From NCBI GenBank assembly GCA_900317905.1, contig ONIN01000001.1, positions 248,001 through 312,000 of the forward strand: a DNA stretch of 64,000 bases, written 5' to 3'. Position numbers and translations under genes: made by a program. The notes under the pieces were generated by a model that worked only from the letters and a program-made list of their open reading frames with translations, did no database searches and was not told the origin of the DNA. Origin of the DNA: an uncultured Eubacteriales bacterium. Lineage in GTDB: Bacteria > Bacillota > Clostridia > Oscillospirales > Oscillospiraceae. Of this stretch, positions 36,369 through 44,004 are shown one piece after another. Position 1 is the stretch's first letter, and each line of letters begins with the position of its first letter.

Positions 36369-39107
36369 TTACTTGTTGACCTTATCGGCGACGGCGCGCT
36401 TGACAATCTTGACAGCACGCTTGGCCACGTAAGGCAGCAGAGCGGGGATACGCTGCTCGCAGGCCACGAAGCCCTCGGAGGCCTCGGGGTGATCGCGATG
36501 CAGGTGGATGGCGTCGAACATGCACTTGGTGGTGCACAGACCACAGCCGATGCAGCGGTTCGGGTCGACGACGCTGACGCCGCAGCCCAGGCAGCGGGAA
36601 GCCTCTGCCTTGACCTGCTCCTCAGTGAAGGTCAGACGGTCATGCTGGAAGCTCATGGCCTTCTTCGGGTCGTGGAGGATCGGCTGACGTGCAGGCGCAT
36701 CGTAGCAGTCGATATCCAGAGCCAGGTTGTCCTTATCCAGCTCGTAGAACTCACGGAAGTTACGGCCGATGGTCAGGCTCTGGCCGTCGTTGACGAAGCG
36801 GTGCAGGGACTCAGCGCCCTCACGGCCGGCAGCGATGGCGTCGATGGCAAACTTCGGGCCGGTGTAGACGTCGCCGCCAACGAAGATGTCTTCCTGTGCG
36901 GTCTGATAGGTCAGACCGTCAGCCAGCGCGTTGCCCTTGCGGCCAGTTTTCAGATCACCCACATCCAGGTCGCCCCAGTCGATGACCTGACCGACGGAGG
37001 CAATGACAGAGTTGACCTTCAGGGTCTCGAACTTGCCGGTGCCCACAGGCGCTCTTCTGCCCTTCTCATCGGGCTCGCCCAGCTCCATGATCTCCACCTT
37101 CAGGCCGTTGACCTTGCCGGCGGCAGTGCCGAGAATCTCCACGGGGGCATTCAGATAGCAGAACTTCACGCCCTCAGCCATGGCCTCAGCGACCTCTTCC
37201 TTATCAGCCGGCATCTCAGCCTCGCTGCGGCGGTAGACCACATAGGTCTCAGCGCCCAGACGGGCAGCGGTGCGGCAGACGTCCATGGCCACATTGCCGC
37301 CGCCGATGACGGCGCACTTCTTGCCGATGGCGGGCTTGTTGCCCAGGTTGACCTCACGCAGGAAGTCGACGCCGCCGAACACGCCCTTGAGATCCTCGCC
37401 GGGGATGTTCAGCTTCGCGCTCTTCTGGGCGCCGATGGCCACATAGAAGCCCTTGTAGCCCTGCTTGCGCAGCTGAGCGATGGTGATATCCTTGCCGACC
37501 TCAGTGTTCATCTTGAACTTAACGCCCATTCTCTTCAGGGTATCGATCTCGCCCTTCAGGTGCTTGCGGTCCAGACGATAGCTGGGAATGCCCATGACGA
37601 GCATTCCGCCCGGCTCGGGGTTGCGGTCAAAGACGGTGACATTCTTATAGCCCATGTTCGCCAGATAATAAGCGCAGCTCATGCCCGCAGGGCCGGCACC
37701 GATGATGGCGACCTTCTGCTCATAGGGGATGTCCACGGGACGGCGATACTTGGTCTCGGCAATATAACGCTCCTTGGCGGGCTTGTTGAGATCCTGCTCA
37801 GCGATGAACTTCTTGATCTCGTCGATGGCCAGCGCTTTGTCCACGGCGCCGCGGGTGCAGGCGTCCTCGCAGCGGCGGTTGCAGACGTAACCGCAGACGG
37901 ACGGGAACGGGTTATCCTGCTTGATCAGCGCCAGAGCGTCGGCATAGCGGCCTTCCTTGGCCAGCTTGATATAGCCCTGGATGGCAATGTGGGCGGGACA
38001 TGCAGTCTTGCAGGGGGCGGTACCGCTCTCCCAGCAGTTCTTGCGGTTGTCAGCCACGTAGTTCCAGTTCCACTTCTTCTCGCCCCAGATGTGCTCAGAG
38101 GCCAGCTCAGCCTTGGGATACTCCACGGGACCTTCCTTGGTGCAGAGCTTCTGGCCCAGCTTCAGCGCGCCGGCGGGACATACCTCGACGCACTTGCCGC
38201 AGGCAACGCAGTTTTCCTTCTCCACGTGAGCGCGGTAAGCGCTGGCGGAGAGGTTCTGAGTGTTGAACAGCTGGCTGGTACGCAGAGCGAAGCAGACGCC
38301 CAGGTCACAGTTGCAGATGGCAAAGATCTTGTCCTTGCCGTCGATGTTGGTGGTCTGATGGACGTAGCCGTTCTCCTCGGCGCGCTTGATGATCTGCAGC
38401 GCCTCTTCCTTGGTGATGTTGCGGCCGCGGCCGGTCTCATTCATGTAATCGGCAAACTCACCGACGCCGATGCAGCACTCGTCCTGCAGCTCGCCGGAGC
38501 CCTCGCCCTCAATGCGGCGGGCGTTGCGGCAGGAGCAGTAGCCCACGTTGATGTGGCCGTCATACTTGTCCAGCCAGTGGGACAGATGCTCGATGTCCAT
38601 GGTCTCCTGCTTGGCGGGAATGGCGGACTCCACCGGGATGACATGCATGCCGACGCCAGCGCCGCCGGGAGGCACCAGCTGGGTGATGCCGGCCAGAGGC
38701 AGATAGGTCATGTTGTTGAACTTGCGGCCCAGCTCCGGATACTTCTCCATCAGGAAGGGCGTCATGTTCGTCATCTCGGCGATGCCGGGCACGAATACCT
38801 GAACGTAATACTGCTTGGTCTTGGTGGGATTGTCCCAGTTGTACTCCACAGCACCGGTCATAGCGGCCTTCATCAGCAGGTCGTCAATGCGCTTGGGGTC
38901 CTTGCCGGTGAGCTTCGCGAGCTCGTCAACGGTTTTGGGCTTGCGCAGGCCCATCTTGAGCATGATCTCTGCCTGCTCGTCGCTCTCCAGCGCACGGTCG
39001 AGAATGATGTACTCCGGATCTTCCTCGGTCAGTTTTTGAATGCCGAACTTATAAGGAAGCCGGTCGGTGATCATTGCACCGAGTTTGAACAGAATCTCTC
39101 TTGCCAT
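36369..39107 (-). CDS. Multi-domain FAD/NAD(P) and Fe-S oxidoreductase (GltD-like core)
   Basis: 912 residues. Order seen: 1-100, a winged-helix-like region; 190-216, cysteines YCSCR and DECCIG; 265-272, CNCDLGVC; about 300-311, a 4Fe-4S motif CVACGKCVEVCP; about 358-418, the Cys-rich DPYD/GltD N-terminal domain (CKTACPAH, CGYVCNRRCEDAC); from 465, FAD loop VAIIGAGPAGMSCAYY; then NAD(P) loop VIGGGNVAMDVC; C-terminus, CLGCG plus 4Fe-4S CIGCGLCTTKC. No glutamate synthase large subunit is adjacent, so it is probably a stand-alone electron-transfer enzyme. Substrate unknown. Alone between two terminators. Confidence 0.85.
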   Translation of the reverse strand: MAREILFKLGAMITDRLPYKFGIQKLTEEDPEYIILDRALESDEQAEIMLKMGLRKPKTVDELAKLTGKDPKRIDDLLMKAAMTGAVEYNWDNPTKTKQYYVQVFVPGIAEMTNMTPFLMEKYPELGRKFNNMTYLPLAGITQLVPPGGAGVGMHVIPVESAIPAKQETMDIEHLSHWLDKYDGHINVGYCSCRNARRIEGEGSGELQDECCIGVGEFADYMNETGRGRNITKEEALQIIKRAEENGYVHQTTNIDGKDKIFAICNCDLGVCFALRTSQLFNTQNLSASAYRAHVEKENCVACGKCVEVCPAGALKLGQKLCTKEGPVEYPKAELASEHIWGEKKWNWNYVADNRKNCWESGTAPCKTACPAHIAIQGYIKLAKEGRYADALALIKQDNPFPSVCGYVCNRRCEDACTRGAVDKALAIDEIKKFIAEQDLNKPAKERYIAETKYRRPVDIPYEQKVAIIGAGPAGMSCAYYLANMGYKNVTVFDRNPEPGGMLVMGIPSYRLDRKHLKGEIDTLKRMGVKFKMNTEVGKDITIAQLRKQGYKGFYVAIGAQKSAKLNIPGEDLKGVFGGVDFLREVNLGNKPAIGKKCAVIGGGNVAMDVCRTAARLGAETYVVYRRSEAEMPADKEEVAEAMAEGVKFCYLNAPVEILGTAAGKVNGLKVEIMELGEPDEKGRRAPVGTGKFETLKVNSVIASVGQVIDWGDLDVGDLKTGRKGNALADGLTYQTAQEDIFVGGDVYTGPKFAIDAIAAGREGAESLHRFVNDGQSLTIGRNFREFYELDKDNLALDIDCYDAPARQPILHDPKKAMSFQHDRLTFTEEQVKAEASRCLGCGVSVVDPNRCIGCGLCTTKCMFDAIHLHRDHPEASEGFVACEQRIPALLPYVAKRAVKIVKRAVADKVNK

Positions 39108-39176
39108 GGTCTCAAATTTCCCCTTTCAAATTTGCCATGTTTGGGCATCGCTTTCAATGCCCAATAATACTCAATA

Positions 39177-39205
39177 ATCTTATCAACTGGTGTTTAAAAA
39201 GTCAA
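39177..39205 (-). promoter_or_regulatory. Promoter of the large oxidoreductase gene
   Basis: TTGACT, 17 bases, TAAGAT on the minus strand, about 70 bases before the ATG. The rest of the 39108-39351 gap holds only this and the SLH terminator. Confidence 0.7.
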
Positions 39206-39301
39206 CTTTGTTGCTTTTCGCTAACTTTCATTTCGTGATATAATCCAAATCGTTCCGACCAAAACTGTCTATTTCGCTAATCCAATCGGACAGAACAAAA
39301 A

Positions 39302-39334
39302 AATCCCCACTGCATCCCGGACACAGTGGAGATT
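39302..39334 (-). terminator. Terminator of the SLH protein gene
   Basis: Stem AATC-CCACTG / CAGTGG-GATT with one mismatch, followed by seven Ts on the minus strand. Confidence 0.8.
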
Positions 39335-39351
39335 GATGATTCAGTTGACTT

Positions 39352-40770
39352 TCAGTTAAGCGCGCGATAGAGGAATGTGACGATTTCAGCGCGAGTGCAG
39401 GGCGCGTATGGGCTGAAATGGTTGGCGTCAGTGCCGTTGGTGATGCCATAATCCACTGCCCAAACCACGGGACTATAGAAATAGTCCGCCGGTGCAACGT
39501 CCACAAAGATGTTCGAGCCGCTGACGGTGGTTACATCAAATGCGCGATACAGGAAGGTCACAGCCTCCCCTCTGGTGCAGGGCTGATCCGGGCTGAAGTG
39601 GGTATTGTCAGTGCCGATCGTGACGCCGGAGTTGATCGCCCACTGCACGGCTTCGGAATAGTATTCGCCGCTGGCGACGTCCACAAAGGGATTGATCCCG
39701 GCAGACTCCGGCTCCCCTGCCGCCCGCCAGAGCAGCGTCACGATCTGCGCTCTGGTGCAGGGCAGATCCGGGCTGAAATGCGTCACATCAGTGCCTTTGG
39801 TAATGCCATAGGCGGTGGCCCATTCCACGGGAGTTTTATAATAAGCCTCGGCGGGGACATCCACAAAAACAGAAGCTGCGGGGGTGCTGCTTTCGTCTCT
39901 CTGGATGACCAGCGTGATGCTCTGGTCGTCCACATCCACATACAGCCAGTAGTCCTGACCGCCCACGAATGCCTCATCGTCATCCAGCACGCGATAGGCC
40001 GAGGCGTCCACATTCGGATCCGGCAGTCCTGAAAGCTCGGCAGCCAGCTCCTGCTCCATCTGGGCAAACTGTGCCTTTCCGGCGGCGAGCTGCTCCTCAC
40101 CATTGCGGAGCGCTTCCTCGGCATCCGCAATCTGCTTCACACCGTCTTCATACTGCTGGAGCTGCGACAGCGCGAACTCCCACATAGAGAGGAAACCCTC
40201 CCCGTTTTCCGGAGCGTCAATGCCCATGGCAGCCAACTGCGGACGAGCAAAAAGCTGATACCAGCTTTCCGCCGTCGCAAAACCAAAGGGTAGCGCCTGG
40301 GTGTTTTTAGAGATACTGTTGTATTGCTCCACCAGATTCAGAATGGCACTGTAGTTGTTCTTCAGCTTTTCAGCGTAAGGGGTGTTTTCTGCCAGGATCT
40401 TTTTGGCAGTTTCAATCTCCTGACGTCCGTTTTCCAGCAGCTTCTCCCCGTCCGTGATCTGCTGACGTACATCCTTCAACACTTCTGCGTCCAGCTGATA
40501 CTGGAGCTTCGCACGGATGGCGGTTTTCTGTGCGTCCGAGAGCTGATCTGCCTCTCCGGGGAGCGCGTAAGCCTCAATGATCCCGGTAACAATGGGAGAA
40601 TCGGTATAGAATGCATACTGTCCGCTCTCGGCCGGACGGAAAGTGTACCAGCTGGTAGAGACGCTATTGTTCTCCCCCACGGTTAACGCGCGATCTGCCG
40701 CGAATACCGCAGGCGCCAGAGCCAGGATCAGGCACAGAACCAGCAGTGCGCTTATCCATCTCTTTTTCAT
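39352..40770 (-). CDS. S-layer homology (SLH) domain surface protein
   Basis: 472 residues. ATG at 40770 has AGGAGG seven bases upstream. Signal peptide about 1-24 (cut after VFA). Residues about 80-250 are Gln/Glu/Lys-rich and helical, likely coiled coil. The C-terminal third holds three SLH repeats, each with FVDV...YY..V.WA...GI..GTD..HFSP..PCTR..IVT.L.RA. SLH triplets bind secondary cell-wall polymers, so it is predicted at the cell surface. Function of the coiled-coil part is unknown. Monocistronic. Confidence 0.9.
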   Translation of the reverse strand: MKKRWISALLVLCLILALAPAVFAADRALTVGENNSVSTSWYTFRPAESGQYAFYTDSPIVTGIIEAYALPGEADQLSDAQKTAIRAKLQYQLDAEVLKDVRQQITDGEKLLENGRQEIETAKKILAENTPYAEKLKNNYSAILNLVEQYNSISKNTQALPFGFATAESWYQLFARPQLAAMGIDAPENGEGFLSMWEFALSQLQQYEDGVKQIADAEEALRNGEEQLAAGKAQFAQMEQELAAELSGLPDPNVDASAYRVLDDDEAFVGGQDYWLYVDVDDQSITLVIQRDESSTPAASVFVDVPAEAYYKTPVEWATAYGITKGTDVTHFSPDLPCTRAQIVTLLWRAAGEPESAGINPFVDVASGEYYSEAVQWAINSGVTIGTDNTHFSPDQPCTRGEAVTFLYRAFDVTTVSGSNIFVDVAPADYFYSPVVWAVDYGITNGTDANHFSPYAPCTRAEIVTFLYRALN

Positions 40771-40797
40771 TGGGTTTCCTCCTTTTCTGCATTTCCC

Positions 40798-40816
40798 CTG
40801 CGGCTGCGCGCCGCAG
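40798..40816 (-). promoter_or_regulatory. Hairpin in the SLH gene leader
   Basis: Stem CTGCGG / CCGCAG with a 7-base loop, close to the 5' end of the predicted mRNA and upstream of the AGGAGG. Could protect the message or tune translation. Confidence 0.4.
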
Positions 40817-40832
40817 TACACTTACTGATTTG

Positions 40833-40861
40833 ATTATACATAGGATGTTCCGTTCTGTAAA
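40833..40861 (-). promoter_or_regulatory. Promoter of the SLH protein gene
   Basis: TTTACA, 17 bases, perfect TATAAT on the minus strand. Confidence 0.7.
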
Positions 40862-40902
40862 TATCCAAAATATGTTTTTCAGATTTGGATGATCCAGTGG
40901 TT

Positions 40903-41658
40903 TTATTGCCTGTCGGAGGGTGGAAAGACCTCCATGCTTTCAACGATCTCCCATAATTGTTCCGGTTTGAGCCCGCAGGCATCAACGTACACTACCGCAC
41001 GAAACGCTGTTTCTCGCCAATTAACGAACAGCTCGTACTCGTCTCCTATCATTTCCGCCTTTACATTCTCTCCGTTCCGGAAGAGTTCCCTCTCCTCCTC
41101 TATGGTTGCATTCTCACGATTCTGAAGAACGGTTGCGTTTCCTTCCTCACCCAAATAATTCACATTTATCCACAGAGAGACAGTGTCATCCTCTGCGGAA
41201 GCATAGGAGACCTCTTCCGCATGCGCAAGCTCCCAATATATGTGCTCCGTCTCATAAAAGGTTAACGGCAGAGATACTTTGTATAACACTCCTTCACCTA
41301 AAACAAATTGGTCATCCAGATACGTATATTCAATCGTTTTGTCGCCACGGATTTCAAGAAGGGCATTCTTGAAATCGACCCGTACCTGCGGAATTGCAGC
41401 ATAAGCAAACGCAGTCAGCGCGAGCATCGTGGCCATAACCGTCAGCGCGATGCGGAAGATTCTGCGGCGGCTACCTCTGGTCAGACACCTTCGGAGGTAT
41501 TCAAGACACCGATTCGAGTTTTCTATCGGCACGGCGGACATGGGATCAGTCAGCAGAAGCGCATTCCGTTCAAAAAGGGACTCGCCTTCCTTTTGTGTCA
41601 CCTGCTCCATCAAGAGACGAAAAAGCGCTTCCTCATATCGTTCATACAGCTCACTCAT
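40903..41658 (-). CDS. Membrane protein, likely anti-sigma partner (DUF4367-like)
   Basis: 251 residues. ATG at 41658 lies inside the end of the sigma factor gene (8-base overlap). A cytoplasmic part of about 65 residues is followed by one membrane segment (about 67-88), then a beta-rich outside domain rich in Glu/Tyr (ENATIEEEREL, EMIGDEYELFVNWRET) of the DUF4367 type. Gene order and topology fit an anti-sigma factor; I see no zinc-type ASD motif, so the contact mode is unclear. Confidence 0.7.
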   Translation of the reverse strand: MSELYERYEEALFRLLMEQVTQKEGESLFERNALLLTDPMSAVPIENSNRCLEYLRRCLTRGSRRRIFRIALTVMATMLALTAFAYAAIPQVRVDFKNALLEIRGDKTIEYTYLDDQFVLGEGVLYKVSLPLTFYETEHIYWELAHAEEVSYASAEDDTVSLWINVNYLGEEGNATVLQNRENATIEEERELFRNGENVKAEMIGDEYELFVNWRETAFRAVVYVDACGLKPEQLWEIVESMEVFPPSDRQ

Positions 41659-42214
41659 CCAGGAATCCCTCCTTTCGCATGGCTTCACGGACTCTGGCAC
41701 GGGCGCGGCTCAGCTTTGACCGGACACTGTCCGGTTTGCAGCCCACGACCTCGGCAATCTCCGCATCAGACAGTTCGGCAAAATAGTGCGCCTGCAGCAA
41801 ATAACGATCCGATTCCCGCAGCTTCGGCCAGATCCGCCGTAGAGCATCCACCCGCTCGATTCTTATCAAGGCTTCCTCCGCAGCGGGCGTCTGGTCTGCG
41901 GGGTCCAGTTCATCAAATTCCGTCAAAACGGTATGCTTCTGAACCACACTTCCGTGCCTAAGATGGTTCAGCGCCATATGGCGGACAATGACGATGAGAT
42001 AAGCAAGCGCTGCGCCTTTTTCCATCGAGCGCAGGCGGGAAACCTGCTCGACGATCTTCACCAGACTGTTCTGGACGATCTCTTCCCGCTCGTCCCAGCC
42101 GGAGACATACTCCCCGGCAATGGAAAACATCAGTCGCTGATAGGATAAGAACAGATCGGTGAGAAATTCCCGATCGTCCGGCGGCGCGGCGTCAATCAAT
42201 AACAAAGGTATCAA
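41651..42214 (-). CDS. ECF-type RNA polymerase sigma factor
   Basis: 187 residues. Region 2: FLSYQRLMFSIAGEYV...DEREEIVQNSLVKIVEQ; region 4: LSDAEIAEVVGCKPDSVRSKLSRAR, a helix-turn-helix for the -35. The TTG at 42214 is chosen since GGGAGGG lies seven bases upstream; ATGs at 42241 and 42262 have no ribosome site. Overlaps the membrane partner by eight bases, typical of sigma/anti-sigma pairs. Target genes unknown. Confidence 0.88.
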   Translation of the reverse strand: MIPLLLIDAAPPDDREFLTDLFLSYQRLMFSIAGEYVSGWDEREEIVQNSLVKIVEQVSRLRSMEKGAALAYLIVIVRHMALNHLRHGSVVQKHTVLTEFDELDPADQTPAAEEALIRIERVDALRRIWPKLRESDRYLLQAHYFAELSDAEIAEVVGCKPDSVRSKLSRARARVREAMRKEGFLDE

Positions 42215-42303
42215 TGGCTTTCCCTCCCGGGATGCAATCATTCTGCTTGTTAATATAAACACGCATCAAGTAATTTTGAAACAGATTATTCCACTTTTTT
42301 TGA

Positions 42304-42336
42304 CAAAAAAATTCCGCAGCCATTTCTGACTGCGGA
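42304..42336 (-). terminator. Terminator of the uvrC-rsmD-coaD unit
   Basis: Stem TCCGCAG / CTGCGGA (10-base loop) followed by seven Ts on the minus strand. Confidence 0.85.
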
Positions 42337-42355
42337 TGTTGATTGATGATTCTGT

Positions 42356-42943
42356 TTATTCGATGGGAGATTCCTCCACCGCGGGGGCGGCGGGCTGCTG
42401 CTTCTTCTCAGCGGCGGCGAAAGCATTGGCCACGGCGGCTCTGGTGCCCTGGACGCTCTGGAGCGCGGCAGCCAAAGTGCTGTTGGACTGCTGCAGCGCG
42501 GCAGCGATGGTGTTGTGGGTCTCCTGCTGGGCGGAGGCGATGGCGTTCTCGGTGTTCGCCAGAGCGTTGGCGCAGAACTCGCTGGCAGCCTGACGCAGAG
42601 AGCGGACCTGCTGCTCGGTGGTGGCCATCATCTCATGGGAACGGGCCTCGGCCACACGGACGATCTCCTGCTCGCTGACCAGTTGACGGGCACGCTCCTC
42701 CGCCTGGTGGCGGATGCCCTCAGCCTCATGCTTGGCGTTGGTGATGAAATTGTTTCTGGTCTCCACCAGACGGCGGGCCTCGGCCAGCTCGGAGGGCAGC
42801 TTGTCCTTCATCTCATCCAGAAGGCTCAGGATCTTATCACGATCCACGATGCACTTCTCGTTTCCGAGGGGCACGCCCCACGCTTCCGAAACCATGCTGT
42901 AGAGATCATCGATGATTTCCATTACTTCCTGTGCCTGATCCAT
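42356..42943 (-). CDS. Coiled-coil protein of unknown function
   Basis: 195 residues, almost all helical. Residues about 40-115 are charged heptad-like (DEMKDKLPSELAEARRLVETR, QAEERARQLVSEQE), then an Ala/Gln/Asn-rich tail (AIASAQQET, AALQQSNSTLAAALQ) and a Pro-rich end. No membrane segment. Resembles DivIVA-like or ATPase-stalk-like helical proteins in style only. Follows coaD by 19 bases and ends the unit. Confidence 0.75.
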   Translation of the reverse strand: MDQAQEVMEIIDDLYSMVSEAWGVPLGNEKCIVDRDKILSLLDEMKDKLPSELAEARRLVETRNNFITNAKHEAEGIRHQAEERARQLVSEQEIVRVAEARSHEMMATTEQQVRSLRQAASEFCANALANTENAIASAQQETHNTIAAALQQSNSTLAAALQSVQGTRAAVANAFAAAEKKQQPAAPAVEESPIE

Positions 42944-42962
42944 TTGAATTGCCTCCCAAATG

Positions 42963-43454
42963 TTATTTTACTCTCTGAGCTGCGCGCTGAACATCGTCAA
43001 TGATCTCGCAGGGCACAAAGTCCGTGAGATCGGCGCCGTAGTAGGCCAGCTCCTTGACGACAGAGGAGCTGAGGAATGTATATTTCTCGCTGGCGGTCAG
43101 GAACATGGTGTCCAGATTGGGATTGAGCTTCTTGTTGATGAGCGCCATCTGAAATTCGTTTTCAAAGTCGGTATTGGCTCGAAGTCCTTTGACGATCACG
43201 GCCCCCTCCGGGAAGGTGGCGGCAAACTCGGCGATCAGGCCGTCGTAGGTGACGACCTCCACATTGGGAAACCGCTCCGTGACCCGCTTCGCCAGCTCCA
43301 CACGCTCCTCTCTGGTGAACATGGGGTGCAGCTTGCCCGCATTTTTCATGATGCAGACCACCACCCGGTCGAAGATGCCGGATGCGCGGCGGATGATATT
43401 CAGGTGTCCCAGGGTCATGGGGTCAAAGCTGCCGGGGTAGATCGCTGTTTTCAT
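42963..43454 (-). CDS. coaD: Phosphopantetheine adenylyltransferase
   Basis: 163 residues. Coenzyme A synthesis, 4'-phosphopantetheine + ATP to dephospho-CoA. PGSFDPMTLGHLNII at the N-terminus has the T/HxGH nucleotidyl-transfer motif, and YTFLSSSVVKELA at the end is diagnostic. Overlaps rsmD by four bases, the usual rsmD-coaD order. Confidence 0.96.
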   Translation of the reverse strand: MKTAIYPGSFDPMTLGHLNIIRRASGIFDRVVVCIMKNAGKLHPMFTREERVELAKRVTERFPNVEVVTYDGLIAEFAATFPEGAVIVKGLRANTDFENEFQMALINKKLNPNLDTMFLTASEKYTFLSSSVVKELAYYGADLTDFVPCEIIDDVQRAAQRVK

Positions 43455-43993
43455 GCGCCGGGGCCTCTTTCATACAGGGTGAGCTTGATCTTGCCATAGC
43501 TGCGCTCCCGCTTCAGACGATAGGGCTCTGCGACCTGCGGCATGGCTTTCTCGCGCCGACTTTCGCAGACGATGATCCCACCGACTGCTACTATGTCAAA
43601 TAATATAATATTTTGCAGTGCTTTGTCAAGCAAAGATGTGTCATAAGGCGGATCCAGAAAGATCAAGTCGAATTTTCCCGCACCGGAAAGATAGCCGATG
43701 GATTCCGTTTGCACCACGGTGCCCTCCAGCTTGCAGTTTTGGAGGTTTTCCCGAATCAACTTCACAGCGGCTGTGCTCTCGTCCACAAAGACGGCAGAAT
43801 CGGCGCCGCGGCTCAGTGCCTCGATGCCCAGCTGCCCCGTGCCGGCGAAGAGATCCAGCACCCGGCGGCCCTCGATGTCAAACTGAATGGTATTGAAAAT
43901 GGCCTCCTTGACCGCGTCCGTGGTGGGACGGATGTCCATGCCCACGGGCTCTTTCAGCTTGCGGCCTCTGGCGGTTCCGGTGATAACGCGCAT
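43451..43993 (-). CDS. rsmD: 16S rRNA (guanine966-N2)-methyltransferase RsmD
   Basis: 180 residues. SAM-binding VLDLFAGTGQLGIEALSRGA and the catalytic FLDPPYD are present; ITGTARGRKL at the start is typical. 11 bases after uvrC. Confidence 0.95.
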   Translation of the reverse strand: MRVITGTARGRKLKEPVGMDIRPTTDAVKEAIFNTIQFDIEGRRVLDLFAGTGQLGIEALSRGADSAVFVDESTAAVKLIRENLQNCKLEGTVVQTESIGYLSGAGKFDLIFLDPPYDTSLLDKALQNIILFDIVAVGGIIVCESRREKAMPQVAEPYRLKRERSYGKIKLTLYERGPGA

Positions 43994-44004
43994 GGTGATA
44001 CTCC

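Noticed and set aside
36369..39107. Calling the oxidoreductase glutamate synthase small subunit (gltD)
   Set aside because: No large subunit is present, and extra Fe-S domains on both sides do not fit GltD.
36489..39167. Very long open frame (about 890 codons) antisense to the oxidoreductase gene
   Set aside because: Composition is Leu/Ala/Val/Gly-rich with no motif, it has no ribosome site, and it mirrors the codon bias of the real gene. Similar shadows lie opposite mutS2, tig, uvrB, thrC and lon 2.
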